Source: Nemophila menziesii
Taxonomy: Eukaryota; Streptophyta; Magnoliopsida; Boraginales; Hydrophyllaceae
Direction of reading: 5' to 3'
Length of the DNA: 64,000 nt
Assembly: GCA_029959085.1 (NCBI GenBank)
Contig: JARWIR010000018.1
Coordinates: 2,232,001 to 2,296,000, forward strand
A program made the position numbers and the translations under genes. The notes beneath the pieces were generated by a model that did no database searches, was not told the DNA's origin, and saw only the letters and a program-made list of their open reading frames with translations. This document shows positions 1 to 12,347 of the stretch, one piece after another (position 1 is the first letter of the stretch; every line of letters begins with the position of its first letter).

Positions 1-1005
1 ACTCTTAAGTATGTCCATTGCTATGTTTTTGCCTATACAATCTAAAAATGAAATGATTATCCATAAAATAATCTCAAATTAAAAGGCATGTGTTACTCTA
101 TAAATTGAAATAAAATGATAGAGAATTGCATGTCAGATAAACAAATTATCACTTAAAATGCATTACTAAACCCTTAAAAGTGGGTACTAACATGATACAA
201 GGGACTACTCAACATCCCAAGAAAGTTTCTTTTATTATACAAATAAAGTAAGTTTGAACATAAGATTACCATTAAATACTATCAAATGGTCACAAAAAGT
301 TTGAAGACATTACAAAATGTCACCAAGAAGATACAAATAATTCATACTTCACCAATTTCACTTTGTTAGTCGTAATAGTTTGAGAATGAGATTCCAGAAA
401 ATGTAAGATTAAGCTAGTGAAATTTATATTAATTAGTAGGTAACAAATCAAAAAATCATTTCAACACTATAAATTATAGGTTATGCATTGCTTTATGCAT
501 ATATATTGTCAAAGATTAAAACTTTACCACAATATTGTCCCAAGATAATAATAGTCCCAAAGCTTGAAGCTTCAACACATATCAATAACTTTGAAATAAA
601 GAAAATCTCAATAATATGTCAATTAAATAAATATTATAATATCAGGATTTCCATAAGAAATTATAATTCATTTCATCTCACCCTTCTTAATATATTGAAA
701 CAAATTGCTAAATATATAATGATCAATAAAGCTAACAAAAGACAGAAGGTCACATTCCTTAACTTTTGACTTTTAATTTCAAAAAAAACAAATCAATGCC
801 GTCAAGTTGTTGGTTTTTGAATTATGAATATTATATATAAAAATATAGATATACTTATCAGTTTTGATGTTTCAAATGCAGACATTTGAATAAGTCCATC
901 CTCGGGCAACGACGTATCACACATCTACTCATCAACTCCTTCAGCTGAACATCAGTTGCACTTTCCTACACTACAAAGATATTAAATATTCGAAAATAAT
1001 AATCA

Positions 1006-1008
<3 letters not shown>

Positions 1009-1045
<37 letters not shown>
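1009..1045. repeat. (TA)n microsatellite
   Basis: Uninterrupted alternating TA of about 37 bp, flanked by other AT-rich sequence. A second short TA run lies near 1370-1385. Confidence 0.95.
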
Positions 1046-1053
<8 letters not shown>

Positions 1054-1639
1054 GTCTATAATTTTTTTCAAAGTGTTTATACTTACAAGATGTTGATTTT
1101 GGGTATGGATTGTCATACAATATTGAAGATGAAGAACCGAAATTGAAGTGTAGGCATAAACATAGTAGAGATGATGTAGGGTTTTCTACATTTTAAGCTT
1201 GTAAATGAAGTAAAATCTAAAAAGTGAAAATGTTAATGGAATATAATTGGGCTAGGGGTTTTTAGTTCACTTGGGATTATTTATTTGTTCATATGTTATT
1301 TTTGGACTTTAAAACATAAAATTGGTATTAGTAATCTTGAAGAACATGACACGAATTATTCTTAGATGATATATATATATATATAAACGTTTTTTGGGTT
1401 TTAGTTTTTATTTTAATCTAAAATAATAACTTAATGATTTTAACAATTGCTTACACTTTTAGAAACCATAACCTAATGGTTTTAACCACAGTTACATAAT
1501 CGGTTGCTAATCGGTTCATTATCCAACGATTTTGGTTTTTTACTATAACGGGGACTTGAGTAAGGGGACATCGTGCAGAGATCGGTGATGAAATCTAAAC
1601 CCGAATGACTATATAAAAAGTAAATCATCATCAAGAATC

Positions 1640-1860
1640 CAATTACATAAGCTCAAAAAATACCCAACCAATAATGTTTCCTATATATCGTATCCCATCA
1701 CCCCAAACTCAAGCTCTAAAATGACTCTCTTAGCATCGCGATTCGAGGGCAGGTCATATAGAAGATCCCTATAATCTAAAAGGTACGACTTATAATGTGG
1801 CTAATAAATAGACTTTAGAAAGGTTAGAAGGGGATGAGACAGATAATTTTACAATTATAT
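1640..1860 (-). mobile_element. Athila 3' noncoding fragment
   Basis: The motif CACCCCAAACTCAAGCTC with surrounding sequence (GGGTCATAT-like, ATAATCTAA-like, GGCTAATA-like) recurs in order at 13120-13290. It recurs as the reverse complement at about 37260-37390, inside the noncoding region upstream of the 3' LTR of the Athila element. I read it as a small reverse-oriented relic of that region. No LTR is visible beside it. Confidence 0.45.
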
Positions 1861-2632
1861 TTGGACAGATTTACACGGTGGTATAGATTTCTCAAGATCA
1901 TTTTCATAATTGTCAAGGATTTATTAGTTCTTGGTGTAGTGTATTTAAGAGAATAATTAGTAAGTAAGGGAGTATGTATGGTTGGTAAAGAAAATTTATA
2001 AGATGTGAAATAAATTTTTTTTATTTTTTTAAATCAAAACAATTGCTTAATAAAATAATTGTTAGATAATATTACAATATGAGAAGTTTAAAATAACGAT
2101 CATACAGGTGGTGTTGGATTTGGCTAGTTCGATAACGCACGTACACGAGACGTTGATTTAGGACAATTATTCTTTTGATTCCCAATTAATCTATAGAGGC
2201 TACATCGACGCGTTGCATTGGTAGTTGTACCCTTTGGTCATGCACTCTCACGAGCCTCTATATCAAATAACACCAGCGTGAAGACATTTAAAATACGTTA
2301 AAATACATATGGAGAAAAGGTTAAACAAATAATCCTATTCTCACGAAAATATTTAGTTTAATTATGTATAAAATAATCTTTAAGTCCCTTTTTTGCAATC
2401 ATTTTCTACTAGATTTGTGTGCTCCAATCGTTTTCGGTATTGGTTGTAGTGATATGAGGTTGATGGAAAAACAAAAAAAGTAAATTATCATTTATCATTG
2501 ATTGGAGATAAAAGGTTAAAAAATTATTTGACAAAATTAAATGGGGACTTGTTACTTGATACAATAAATAAGGAACTGATTGAGGAATTTATCCTAAAAT
2601 AAAGCTACTTGAATACTAAAATAAAAATAAAA

Positions 2633-3032
2633 GGGATAAATCCCCCAAATGGTCTATGAACTATTGGCTAATTACCCGAATGGTCCTTAAACCCTTAACG
2701 ATACTAGAATGGTCCTTGAACTATATTTTTGTTCCATAGTTAGCCCCTTGTCTAACCCTGTCTTAAGTTCCAAGTGGCAAAAATATTTTAGGACCAAACT
2801 AGTAAAAGACAATAGTCTAGGGACCCTTTTATGGAAAATTTTAAAGGTCAATGACTATCTGGGTAGCAAAAATACATTTTTCTACATGAACTTAGCGGAA
2901 AAAATGGAAGTAATTTGATGTGGGGACTAGCGACGATAAAAAAAGTTTGAGTACTATTTGGGTAACTTTAAAAGTTCGAGGACCATTCGAGTAACTAGCC
3001 TGTAGTGCAATGACTATTTTGGGAGTTATATA
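2633..3032. mobile_element. Mutator-type MITE with long imperfect inverted repeats
   Basis: The left end (CCCAAATGGTC, ATTACCCGAATGGTCCTT) is matched by the reverse complement of the right end (CCCAAAATAGTC, GTTACTCGAATGGTCCT), giving terminal inverted repeats of roughly 100 bp around a unique core. No transposase is encoded. The short open frame inside it is a by-product. I could not find a convincing target duplication, so the ends are approximate and the superfamily is inferred from the long inverted repeats. Confidence 0.6.
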
Positions 3033-4310
3033 AAGTATTCCTCAACCTAAGATGTAGCTCATGACATAAATATCATTTTGTAGCCGCCAATATCTCATTA
3101 CACCTCGTCTACCCTCTCTGTTACATATGCTCATCACCACAAATAACAATTTGAATTACTGTCACCCTATTATTCAATGATCAAACACTAGTTTTCACCA
3201 CCATAATCGATCCACCAAAATTCTCTATGCATCAACATTTGTTTCCTTCCATAAATCATTGCATAACTATATAGATCTACTTAATCATGCATACTATTGA
3301 TCAAGATGATAAAGGTAAGGACTATATAAATTAAATTAGTGTTGTGTTTATCTAATATATGGAGTTTTTTTGTATATTTTCTTTCTTTCTTTTTTTAGTT
3401 TTTTTTAATAGAAAAGATAATATATAAAGACTTGTGTATTTTGTAGCCTATAATTTGGTTTGAGAAGTTTATTAATACTTAGACTTCTAGGAGGATACCA
3501 AAACTTTTCAAATCTATGTAAATTCTACTAAAAAAATATCAAAGGTTGTTCTTATAATAAATCAATTTTTTATTAAATTAGCCAGATATAAATTTTCGTT
3601 TAATTGAGTTAATTATTTGTATGTTAATTCTAATTTTATATTATTCATGTGTACTTTGTCATTTTAATATTTAATTTGATCTATTTTTTTCTACAAACGT
3701 TTTTATGTGTACAATTGGTTTAAAAGAAAGAAATAACGATAGATAGTTGCTCTAATAATTAGAGTACTCTCGTGATAACCTAAACGTCCCGGAATTAAAT
3801 CTTACCGAGTCAAAATGTCTCTGAGCTAAATTGACTCTCAAATGTGTTCAAAAACAAAAAACCCAATAAAATAGGGTTTCAATTTCAAAAATTTAAATTC
3901 ATTGATGGTGAATTTTTTTAATGTTTTAATACAATTGTTTTCTAAAAAACTTAGACAAGTTTGAACTACTTCCCAGATCAATAAGGGTTTCATTCCCATA
4001 GTTCCTCTTGAAGTTGTCACGTGCAAATATTTTATATGTTTTAATAAACATCATATTATTTGATGTCATTATCTAATTTTTCTTAACTTTCTACAGGTTC
4101 TATATATGCACATAATATATTTTACTTAAAGAAAAAGGTTGTTGGTCATGTCATTTCAACAAAAGTCAACATAAATAATAAATAATGTAAGTTACCTTAC
4201 TATCTATTACAAAATTAAATTTCATTGGTTAAATAGACAATTAATAACTAAAGAAAAAACTTATCGTGTTAGAAATTTTACGACTATAATCTTGGTGAAA
4301 TTGTTACTAT
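3033..4310. other. Spacer, nothing recognised
   Basis: AT-rich sequence with only short open frames lacking recognisable domains. No repeats or RNA genes were seen. Confidence 0.5.
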
Positions 4311-5050
4311 TAGGGGTGAGTATGGTTCAGTTCGACTCGGCCATTGCCGTAACCGAAACTAAAACCGAATCATTCGGTTTTTAAAGGGGTCGGTACCGAA
4401 CCGAACGGTTTTCATCGGTTCGGTTTTATCGGTTTTCGGTTCGCTATATGTTCGGTTCGGTTTTTTCGGTTTTGGTATATGTTTTATTCGATAGTTGGGT
4501 ATATTTTATTTGAGACATTTTATTTTCTAGAAAATCCATATATGAAGTGTTTGATTTTCATGTTTCATGTAAAAAATTGTACTTTTGGAACTCAAATATT
4601 ATATAAGTCGTAAACGAATAATAATATCAAAGGAATATTATAAAATTTGATGTTTATGCTTTACCTTCAAAAAATATTAATAAACGAAGGATTTTTTAAA
4701 ATACATCGACTCATGACTTATGTAAAAATATATTGCATATTATAACATTTTTAGGGGCGATTCATGTCATATATGAACATTTGTTTTAAAAAATTACTCC
4801 ATTTTCTATCCCATTGTCATAATATTTTAAAGAATATAAATTAAATTCCAGAATGTTTTAGTTTTTATATTTTTATTGGTTCGGTTTTTCGGTTCGGTTT
4901 AGCATAGAAAAACCGTACCGAACCGAACTTTTCGGTTTATTAAAAGGTTATACTGAACCGAACGGTTTTGTCGGTTTTCGGTTTTTTTGGTCCGGTTTTT
5001 TTGGTTTTTTGGTTATGTTCGGTTTTTCGGTTTTGTTTTGCTCACCCCTA
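4311..5050. mobile_element. hAT-like non-autonomous element rich in CGGTTCGGTT motifs
   Basis: The element starts TAGGGGTGAG and ends CTCACCCCTA, a perfect 10-bp terminal inverted repeat. Both ends carry clusters of CGGTTCGGTTTT-like or ACCGAACCGAAC-like subterminal motifs (about 4330-4470 and 4875-5035), around an AT-rich unique core. Short terminal repeats with dense subterminal motifs are usual for plant hAT-type non-autonomous elements. The flanking 8-mers (GTTACTAT and GTACGTAC) do not match well, so the target duplication is unproven. No transposase is present. Confidence 0.65.
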
Positions 5051-5351
5051 GTACGTACTACCACTTACATTCCATGCTTTGCTTTGTTTGCTTCCCTCCT
5101 CTGTTTTACCCTTTTAATGCTTTGCCTTTACCATCAAGAAAAGCTTCCATCTTTTTCACAATACATTGTAGAGTTCAGTCGGGTAAGGATCGATTCCGAA
5201 TATTGATCCTACCCAGTAAAAAAGGGCAGGAAAGCTCGTACCAAAGTTCAAAAAGATTGAAGATTTATATGATTTTTTTATAGTTTTTGTTGAGACAGGC
5301 ATGGATGAATGGTACTAGGACACAATCATGGAGAAACAGGACAAATAGCTT

Positions 5352-5690
5352 ATGTATTCCGCTAGAGGTAGAGGACCACTCAAGGCAGTACCTCATATAC
5401 TACGACCAACTGTTGAAGCCTATGAAGGGAAAAGCTTGAAGCTTCCCTCACTTTCACCAAAATACAAGTGACCATTAGAGGTAAATTTTCATGGCTGGAA
5501 AATCCCTTCACAAGACTGGAAAAATTGTGTTCGTTTGATGTATATCAAGTATAAATTAGCATGGGAAACTGCTGGGATTTACGTAGCTTTAATCGCTTCA
5601 GCTTACAAAGTACATCGAGACAATGAGTTGATTCTAAATCTCGTCGAAAGATGGTGTTCTGAGGTGAAGCTACTATTCGAACCGGTATAA
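5352..5690 (+). pseudogene. Plant mobile domain (PMD) protein fragment
   Basis: From the ATG at 5352 the frame reads an N-terminal stretch (HILRPTVEAYEGKSLKLPSL), reaches an in-frame TGA at 5469, then continues in the same frame to the TAA at 5688. The part after the stop carries the start of the plant mobile domain: NFHGWKIPSQDWKNCV, then a W-ETAGIY-ALIASAYKVHRDNEL stretch and LVERWCSE. This is the conserved W/G/Y and ERWCSET-like core of the family found in MAIN/MAIL proteins and often carried by plant transposons. Family members are several hundred residues long, so only the first part is present. Sequence downstream is AT-rich with no continuation seen; an intron cannot be excluded. It is read as a pseudogene because of the stop and the truncation. 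Confidence 0.75.
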
Positions 5691-6119
5691 TTGGAAATAA
5701 TATATTATTCCTTAATATACTATTACTATAATATATTATTATAACCATATATTAGACTAATTTATTTCTATATTAGATTTGTTTCCTATTTAATATATCT
5801 TTACTTTTCTTGTTCTTTTATTTTTTAGTCGAAAGAAGCATATATTAAAAAAATTCAAAGAAACCATTACAAATACAAATTACCTATCCTTAGTGGATTA
5901 AAATCTCTTTCCCAAAAGTCTAGCTAATTGAGGAGGAGGAAAAGCTGTCCAAAACAATCTATTCACAATGTAGTCCTTAATTAAGTCTTTCTTATTCATG
6001 AGCCTTTAGAGGTTCTTTCTCTTTTAATACATTATTTATCTTTTCTTATTTTCTCTTTGCCCCTTCTTTAATATCTCACTTAATTTATAAATCTCACAAT
6101 CCCCACCAATTAAGACGTA
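5691..6119. other. Spacer, nothing recognised
   Basis: AT-rich sequence downstream of the PMD relic. No continuation of the PMD frame and no other coding signal was found. Confidence 0.45.
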
Positions 6120-6245
6120 ACCGACAAGCGAGCTCGGCTTGCTGGGTGTTCTCATCGAGAAGCGGAAGCTCAAGTTCGAGAATCACATGCTGCTGGTTTA
6201 CGCTAGCCTCGTTGGATTCGGCCGAAGCTTCCTGCTGGGCTCGAA
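6120..6245. other. Isolated GC-richer, coding-like island, unidentified
   Basis: About 125 bp stands out by composition from its AT-rich surroundings. It is open on the plus strand (a frame reading LGVLIEKRKLKFENHMLL) and on the minus strand (a frame reading NQQHVILELELPLLDENT). I recognise neither. It may be a small exon relic or inserted foreign sequence. No splice sites or repeats clearly frame it. Confidence 0.3.
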
Positions 6246-6902
6246 TTAACATCACTGGAGGGTAACATAATATTCGCTAGAGCGGGTTCACCAAGCAGAG
6301 CCAAGATTCCCACTGCCTAAAAGAGACCTATTCCTCCCCTTAGTCATAAAAAAGGGGAGTCCTCTCCCAAGAAGATTGGATCCAAATTTTATTACTAAGG
6401 TATCTAAATTGAAGTCCATAATCAAAAAACCAACATACAAAATGGCACTCAAAATAAAAAAAGTCGCAAGTCGAAAAAAGAAATGCTCGAATTTAAATTG
6501 AAGAATAATATATATAACAGTGCATTTGTTTAGTCTTATATTCTTCATCATAATTTTGTCTTTTTGTTTAATTTTGTATGTTTTTATATGATTTTGGTTG
6601 GATATTGTTAAGTTTAAAATTAAATCAACTTGAATGCTCATGATTATCGACTATTTGATCTTGAACTGTTTATTAGTATCTTATATACAAATCCTTTCTA
6701 ATTGACCAAAAACAAAATACAAATCAATGATTTTTAGCAAATTGGATTATGACTCCATATTGGCAGAATGAGTGTGCACTAGATTAGAGTAGTCTTTTAA
6801 ACAGGGGCAGGGTGGTTCGCCTAAAAAATGGGTATTCATTGAATTAGTTGTATTGTAAATTCCTATATTTATGAAAAAAATCTATATTTTTAAATTATTT
6901 GC
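6246..6902. other. Spacer, nothing recognised
   Basis: A minus-strand open frame at 6288-6641 shows no domain I know and its composition matches the spacer. No other feature is supported. Confidence 0.4.
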
Positions 6903-7213
6903 GGATAATATACCAAATAGCCCCTATGGTTTGACAAAGGGTCAAGAAACCCCCTATGGTTTTAAAAGGGACAAATACTCCCTTATGGTTTCCTAACTTG
7001 TGACAACTTACCCCTTTTATTAAAAATTACACTATAACTTTTAGCAACTACGTATAACTTGGTGAAACTCAGTCATAAGGTAAAGTGTAATATTTAGTAG
7101 AGAGGTGAGTTGTCACGAATTAAGAAACCATAAGAGGGTATTTATCTATTTTATAACCATAGGGGTTTTTTTGACCCTTTGTCAAACCATAGGGTGTACT
7201 TGGTATTTTACCC
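6903..7213. mobile_element. Mutator-like MITE with 9-bp target duplication
   Basis: This 311-bp element has terminal inverted repeats of over 100 bp. Its left arm (CCCCTATGGTTTGACAAAGG, CCCTTATGGTTTC) is mirrored by the reverse complement of its right arm (CCCTATGGTTTGACAAAGGG, CTCTTATGGTTTC). It is bounded on both sides by the identical 9-mer ATTATTTGC (6894-6902 and 7214-7222). A 9-bp duplication with long inverted repeats is the signature of the Mutator superfamily. It encodes nothing and would have been moved by a MULE transposase in trans. Confidence 0.88.
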
Positions 7214-7749
7214 ATTATTTGCACTAAATGATGTAAAAGGAAGTTTGAATTTAGGATATTTAAAAAAACAAGAAAAAAAATCACTTGGAAAGAATTTTAG
7301 ATATTTAAAATTATATCTAGGAAAAGTAGTGTTATTGAAAAAAATTAATTAAAAATTGTTTTAGATGTTGAAAATATTTTTAAATATATTTTATATTTTT
7401 TAATAAATTAAAAAGCTTTTAGTTTTACAAAAATCAATCTCAAATGCATTCTGAAATTTAGAAAAATCGAAGTTCGGACTTTTGGATCTAGAACTACGCA
7501 TAATGCCTAAACTCGTTGAAGATTATAAAGTTGAGAAGATGAATATCATACAGCTAGAGCAAAAAACATCGGATACCCGATGCACTTTATCATCAGATTT
7601 GAATATTGGACTCCAAGTGTATGGACGACACAATTTGAAGATGGGTATCAGAGAGGTTAAGGATAATGTCTAGAAAAGAACAAATTGAGATACTAATGTA
7701 CTATTTGTGAATAAGTCATTTGACCACATTACTAGGCATATGAACAGAA
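7214..7749. other. Spacer, nothing recognised
   Basis: AT-rich sequence with one 63-codon open frame (7482-7673) that has no recognisable motif. Confidence 0.4.
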
Positions 7750-8790
7750 GACATGGGCATCCGCGCGTTAAAAGATTAACCAACCGTAAGGTGACACGTG
7801 GACAAAGACGTTAGACGATTTCACCCCCTAAAATTAGAGGCATTGTGTGACTTTATTAAGTGGCTCTTCTCTCTACAGAATTCAAAACTTCTAAAAGTTA
7901 TTTTCAAAGATTTTTGCAAAGCAATATCAATTGTATATCCATACATATAGCTTTGCTCACACTATTCCAAATATACTTTCGTATTAATTCATTTAGGGGT
8001 TTAGAGGCTATGTTGGGTAGATTAGGTACAATCATAAATCATAGGGGTTTACTCTTAGTCTAATGAAGAGGGTGTCCTTCCATTGACTAGCAAATGGTGA
8101 ATTAGAGCTTGTGTGGTAAATACATAAAGCTTGAAGGTTTCATAAAGTGTGAAGTGGTAGATCCGGGTTGAGATTGTATACTAGTACTTGTGTGGTAATA
8201 CATAAGATAAGGTTTCATAGGCTTGTAGAGTGGTATACCGGAAGTGGAAATTGTTTGCTTATTTTTCTAGTGTTTGTGAAAACACTAGTATGGTTCTTCA
8301 AATGAGATTTTGAATAGGGTGTAAATGTTTTTTCTCTCACCTTTAAGAGATAATAAGGAGTTCTAGTTAAGGAGTTTAAATCCTAAGGGTGCTCCTACCT
8401 TAGGTAGTAGATGTAAGATAGGGAAGCCAAACCACTCTAAATCCCATGTTTGTATTCTTCCCTTAACTCCTTACTTTTGTACATGCCATTTGTGTTATTT
8501 ATTGAATCTTTATTGCATATATCTTTAGGTATAGAATATTAGATACTTAGTGCTTGTTAAAATTCTTTTTTTGATTCTCAGCTAGTGTTCATCATAATTT
8601 AAATACACATAGAGTTTGAGTACTTATACTCTTATATCATATCTCTAAGTGTTGTTACAACAACTATTAAAGTCCTCAAAGATTGAGTTATTATGTGTGA
8701 AAAAAGGATCTGGTTTGTGTAAGATTTTCAATTTGGCATTGTCCTATTCACTCCCTCTAGGACATTATCTTGGGTTTCAAGTTGTCTTTA
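7750..8790 (+). mobile_element. Ty1/copia LTR-like block (SIRE/Tork-type)
   Basis: The block TTAGGTAGTAGATGTAAG...CCACTCTAAATC and the GTGTTTGTGAAAACACTAG-like segments recur at 46320-46830, and related wording appears in reverse at 22640-23753. The stretch CTATTCACTCCCTCTAGGAC near 8750 resembles the CACCCCC-type 3' end typical of SIRE/Tork LTRs. No polyprotein follows. The exact ends and target duplications were not resolved, so coordinates are approximate. Confidence 0.5.
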
Positions 8791-9202
8791 GAGGCTCACC
8801 AGATACCCTATTCTTTTATTTACGGGTACCCATTATATCTTTTTACCTAGGATTCTCTCATAGATAGTCGGCCATCCATTCAACTATCTATCAGTTAGCC
8901 AAATATGAAGAGTTATGTCTTATCATCTTAATCGATAAAATTATAACTTTTCAGCTTCTCAATACCTTTGATCATTTGATTCCCACTAGTCGGTTACCAG
9001 TCAGTCTTTATTTCCTAGGAAAGCCAATTTGTTCATCTTTATGTCCTTTTTTTATCACCAGTCTCCATAGGATAGTCTGATTGTTTGTCTTTATATACTT
9101 TCATACTCTCTCGGCTATCCATAAGGTTCTCCTAGATTCATATATGTAGAAGTCGGCTCAACAGATTCCTGGTCTCTTACCTACCATAAACTTGGTGTCT
9201 CT
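8791..9202. other. Spacer, nothing recognised
   Basis: No open frame with recognisable motifs and no repeat to other parts of the window was seen. Confidence 0.4.
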
Positions 9203-9569
9203 TGGTGTGTGATAAAATCACACTCCTAAAGAGAGGGACACTAACCACAAGTGTACGGGTTGTCCAAGTAATAAACCAATAATCAGGATTTCTTTCTCAG
9301 GGATGGATAGTTACAACTCGGGTGTTTATCGAATAAGTAGAGATAGTTGTTTAAGACAAAAAAAGTAAAATATAAAGATTTTTGTTTGGTTTTTGAAGAT
9401 TAAAATACTAGACGCAAATAAATAATTAACTAAAGATTAATATAAAGTAAATGAATTAAAACTAGAGAGATGTGGACACAAAGATGAGAAGTGTACTTGA
9501 GTTTCGCAAGGGATCCACCTCAATTCATATAATAAATGCTTCCATTTAGGGGTAAAGTCGGTATTTATG
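9203..9569 (-). repeat. Truncated Athila-type LTR, reverse orientation
   Basis: It begins TGGTGTGTGATAAAATCACAC and then carries CAAGTGTACGGGTTGTCC, matching the start (minus-strand 3' end) of the reverse LTRs at 10771, 16008 and 29139. The sequence stays recognisable (GATGAGAAGTG-TACTTGAG, CGCAAGGGATCC) up to 9569. There it is cut by a forward LTR. Only about a quarter of the LTR remains, from a family distinct from the other copies. Confidence 0.65.
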
Positions 9570-10770
9570 TGATGTCTCCTCATTTGTGATAGATTTATGT
9601 TAAGATGAGACATCCGTTTTAGTGTTTTATAAGTCTTTCTAATTGATTTTCTTGAGAAATAGTGCACTTTCTTATTTTGAGTCTTGATTTAGTAAAATAA
9701 TATTTTTAGAGCATATTGGGTTTAATTATTTATTTAGTGTGAAGCTTTAAAGATAATTATGGAGATTAATTAGAGTCCAAGTCAAATACTAAGATATATG
9801 GAAAGAGATAAGCATGGTAATTGGAGATAAGGAAATAAAAGCTAAAAACATGGAAAAGGAAAAGCTGCCTTAAATCTGAATTTCTGCACCTACAACCACA
9901 AATCAGCTTATATCTCAAGATCGGTGTGGAATTTGGAGAAACGGTCAAGATCAAAGTTGAAGATCTTTCCGAAACGATGAATTTAGACTACTCATACGCG
10001 TCAAAAGGATGAGTATTGAAGTTTCTAGGACCAAAACAAAAACGGTCCTGATTTCATCTTTTAGGGTTACGAATTTAAGTTGGGCTTGGAGTCCACTACT
10101 TACCTTCTCCTTCAAGAAAACGAATTAGGTCTTCTAAACACTTATAAATACACCCTTATATCACTTGTAAATCATCCTTGCCTCATAGTAATTAGTTCCT
10201 AAGGTTTTATTCTTCCAAGTTATTGTAGAGAGCAAAATGATGTCTTTAGTTTTTTCATTTAGTTTATTTCCTTCAGGTATGAACTAAACTACCATAGCTT
10301 GGGTTTTGCATCATGTATAAACTATGAATTCTAATTTCTTTCTATCCAAGTTACTTTGGGAAATACATGTTTTAATCTGATATTAGCTGCTTACCTTTAT
10401 ATTTGTTTATGTGTTTTGATTTAATGACTATCTTCCTTGCTAGTGCACGAGTATAGGATTACCTTAATAGTAGTTAGATGATCACCTTAGCTGGGTGTCT
10501 AATTATTGAAACACCACATAACGTCTAGTGTCGATATTGGTCCTGACAACACTAATTCTAACTAGATAGTCATTAGGGTATAATTTAATCACTATCACCA
10601 TGTATGGAAATTGATTGCTTAGGGCCCTAGTGGCGTAGGATAACCCTATTTGAACCAGTCTCGTGGTGTGTCCGTAGCCCCCTTAGTCGCTCTCAAGGTC
10701 TAAGGTATGGGAATTTAGAATCTTGACTAAGTATCTAAGAGCTAATTATCTCCCTTATTAATTAGATTTG
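9570..10770 (+). repeat. Truncated Athila-type LTR, forward orientation
   Basis: It starts TGATGTCTCCTCATTTGTGA, identical at the edge to the LTRs of the Athila element at 26892, and stays alignable with them (TTTAGAGCATATTGGGTTTA at about 9707, promoter-like TTATAAATACA near 10142, CATAACGTCTAGT near 10516). It runs 1201 bp and breaks exactly where a reverse LTR starts at 10771. The rest of this LTR is not found farther right, so insertion was followed by deletion. Confidence 0.8.
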
Positions 10771-12334
10771 TGGTGGTCCTTTGTGTGTTCTAAAATAAAT
10801 GCAAAAAGTAATTGAACCACAACCGCAAGTGTACGGTTGTCCCAAGTAATAATAGTGATAACAGATTCGTTAGGAGGGACGGTTGGTTAACTACAATGCT
10901 TATCAAGTAATGATTGGTTGCACTTATGAAAGCAGATAAAAGATATAATGATTGGTTTGTATTAAATCTAAGTAATGAAAAACTAAAAAGAAAATGTAAA
11001 TAAATACTAAGACGCAAGTAAATGAAGGTAAGACGCAAATATGAGAAGGCAGTACTTGAGAAACGCAAGGGATCATCATAATTCTATTTCATAACATATG
11101 TTGTTTAAGGGTTAAATTGGTCAATTAACATTGGTCGAGATTCTATAATCCTTGTAACCCCGTCAGGGTGGACTACAAGGCTATTCTAGAGTGCCATTAG
11201 TCCCGTCAGGGTAAATATGATCCACTTTCGAATGATTAAGCTAAATTACCTCATTGCCCCTAAAATTTACTACACTCGTCAAAGTCAAATAGTTTCTATT
11301 TTAGATTGAGTAATTAAGTCCATACTTAAACCCTCTGTCAGGATGATCTACACGCCACATATGTGGAATAGCCTAGATACTAACACATGTTCTTAGTTAA
11401 TTACTCCAAAAACAGTAAATAATCTCAAATTACAGAATAATGTAAAATACCCAATTTAATTTAATTTATTAAAACCCAAATTCAGACATATGAAATTCAA
11501 CAGAATAGGGATTCACCCGTTATGCATTCTCAAGTACCAAAAGAAATTAGCTCATGCTAATAGAAATTAAAACTAAATTAAAAGGAAGAGAACTCATAGT
11601 GTTTTACATAATTAAAAATAAGAAAAACCTAATTTCCGGAATTGGATTTGGCTGAGAATGGAGATATAGACACTCTCCAGCTCTACAACTTTCTTCTTCT
11701 TCCTTCGTTGACTTCTCTTTAATGCTTCTTATTATGAATAATGAGTTGTGTGAAAAATAGAAGTCAAAAGCTCATTTTATATTAAGAAAAACGGATTAGA
11801 TCTTGGTATTAAGATTAAATCACTAATTAAAAGCACAAGCCCATTTTCTAAGCCCAAAATCCCGTAACTGCTACACCACCTCCACTAAAACATCTCTAGC
11901 CGATTCGTTATAACTTTGATTGACCTGAAATCACTTGCTAACTTTCCGTAACTCGATAAGGAACATATTCTCTTTAAAGGTCAGCGGCTAAATCAACTCG
12001 TAAGTGCCTTGAAATCAGCAATCGTTGGCCTGTTTTCTAGATTTGCGGCTCCAAAATAGAATTCTTTCGGGATTTATCTTCAAGCTTTGACTCAATATCA
12101 CGATCTTTGACTCTCTTCTCAGATTCTTTTCCTAGCTAATATTCAAAACCTACAAACTTTTCACTAAGATACACAAGATTACGCGCAAAAGTGTAATAAA
12201 TCAAAAATACTAGAAATAAAATAGGAATTCCGGATTATTGCATTTTTAACTCAAAAGTCTATCAAAATATTCAATTAAACATAAAAAATGATGTCTCACA
12301 AGGGTCTAAAATAAGAACAATTAGGGAGACATCA
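10771..12334 (-). repeat. Athila-type 3' LTR, reverse orientation (1564 bp)
   Basis: The copy is a full-length LTR bounded by TGGTGG and GACATCA (TG...CA on the minus strand), the same family group as the solo LTRs at 16008-17568 and 29139-30699. Unlike those it has no matching 5-bp duplication (ATTTG on the left, AGACC on the right). Instead it is followed immediately by the polypurine tract and 3' internal region of its own element, so it is the 3' LTR of a reverse-oriented, 5'-truncated element. Confidence 0.85.
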
Positions 12335-12347
12335 AGACCCCCAACTC
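12335..12347 (-). other. Polypurine tract of reverse Athila element
   Basis: On the minus strand it reads GAGTTGGGGGTCT directly before the LTR's TGATGTC. This is identical to the tract at 38213-38225 in the Athila element. It is the presumed primer site for plus-strand synthesis. Confidence 0.85.

Larger units (their letters stand above)
1..2632. other. AT-rich spacer, no gene recognised
   Basis: Both strands were read and only short open frames without recognisable motifs or codon structure were seen. The stretch holds a TA microsatellite and a short piece resembling Athila 3' noncoding sequence (both listed separately). Nothing else is supportable. Confidence 0.6.

Noticed and set aside
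10766..12339. Solo LTR at 10771-12334
   Set aside because: The flanking 5-mers differ (ATTTG and AGACC), and the right side continues into a polypurine tract and 3' internal sequence, so it is the 3' LTR of a truncated element.
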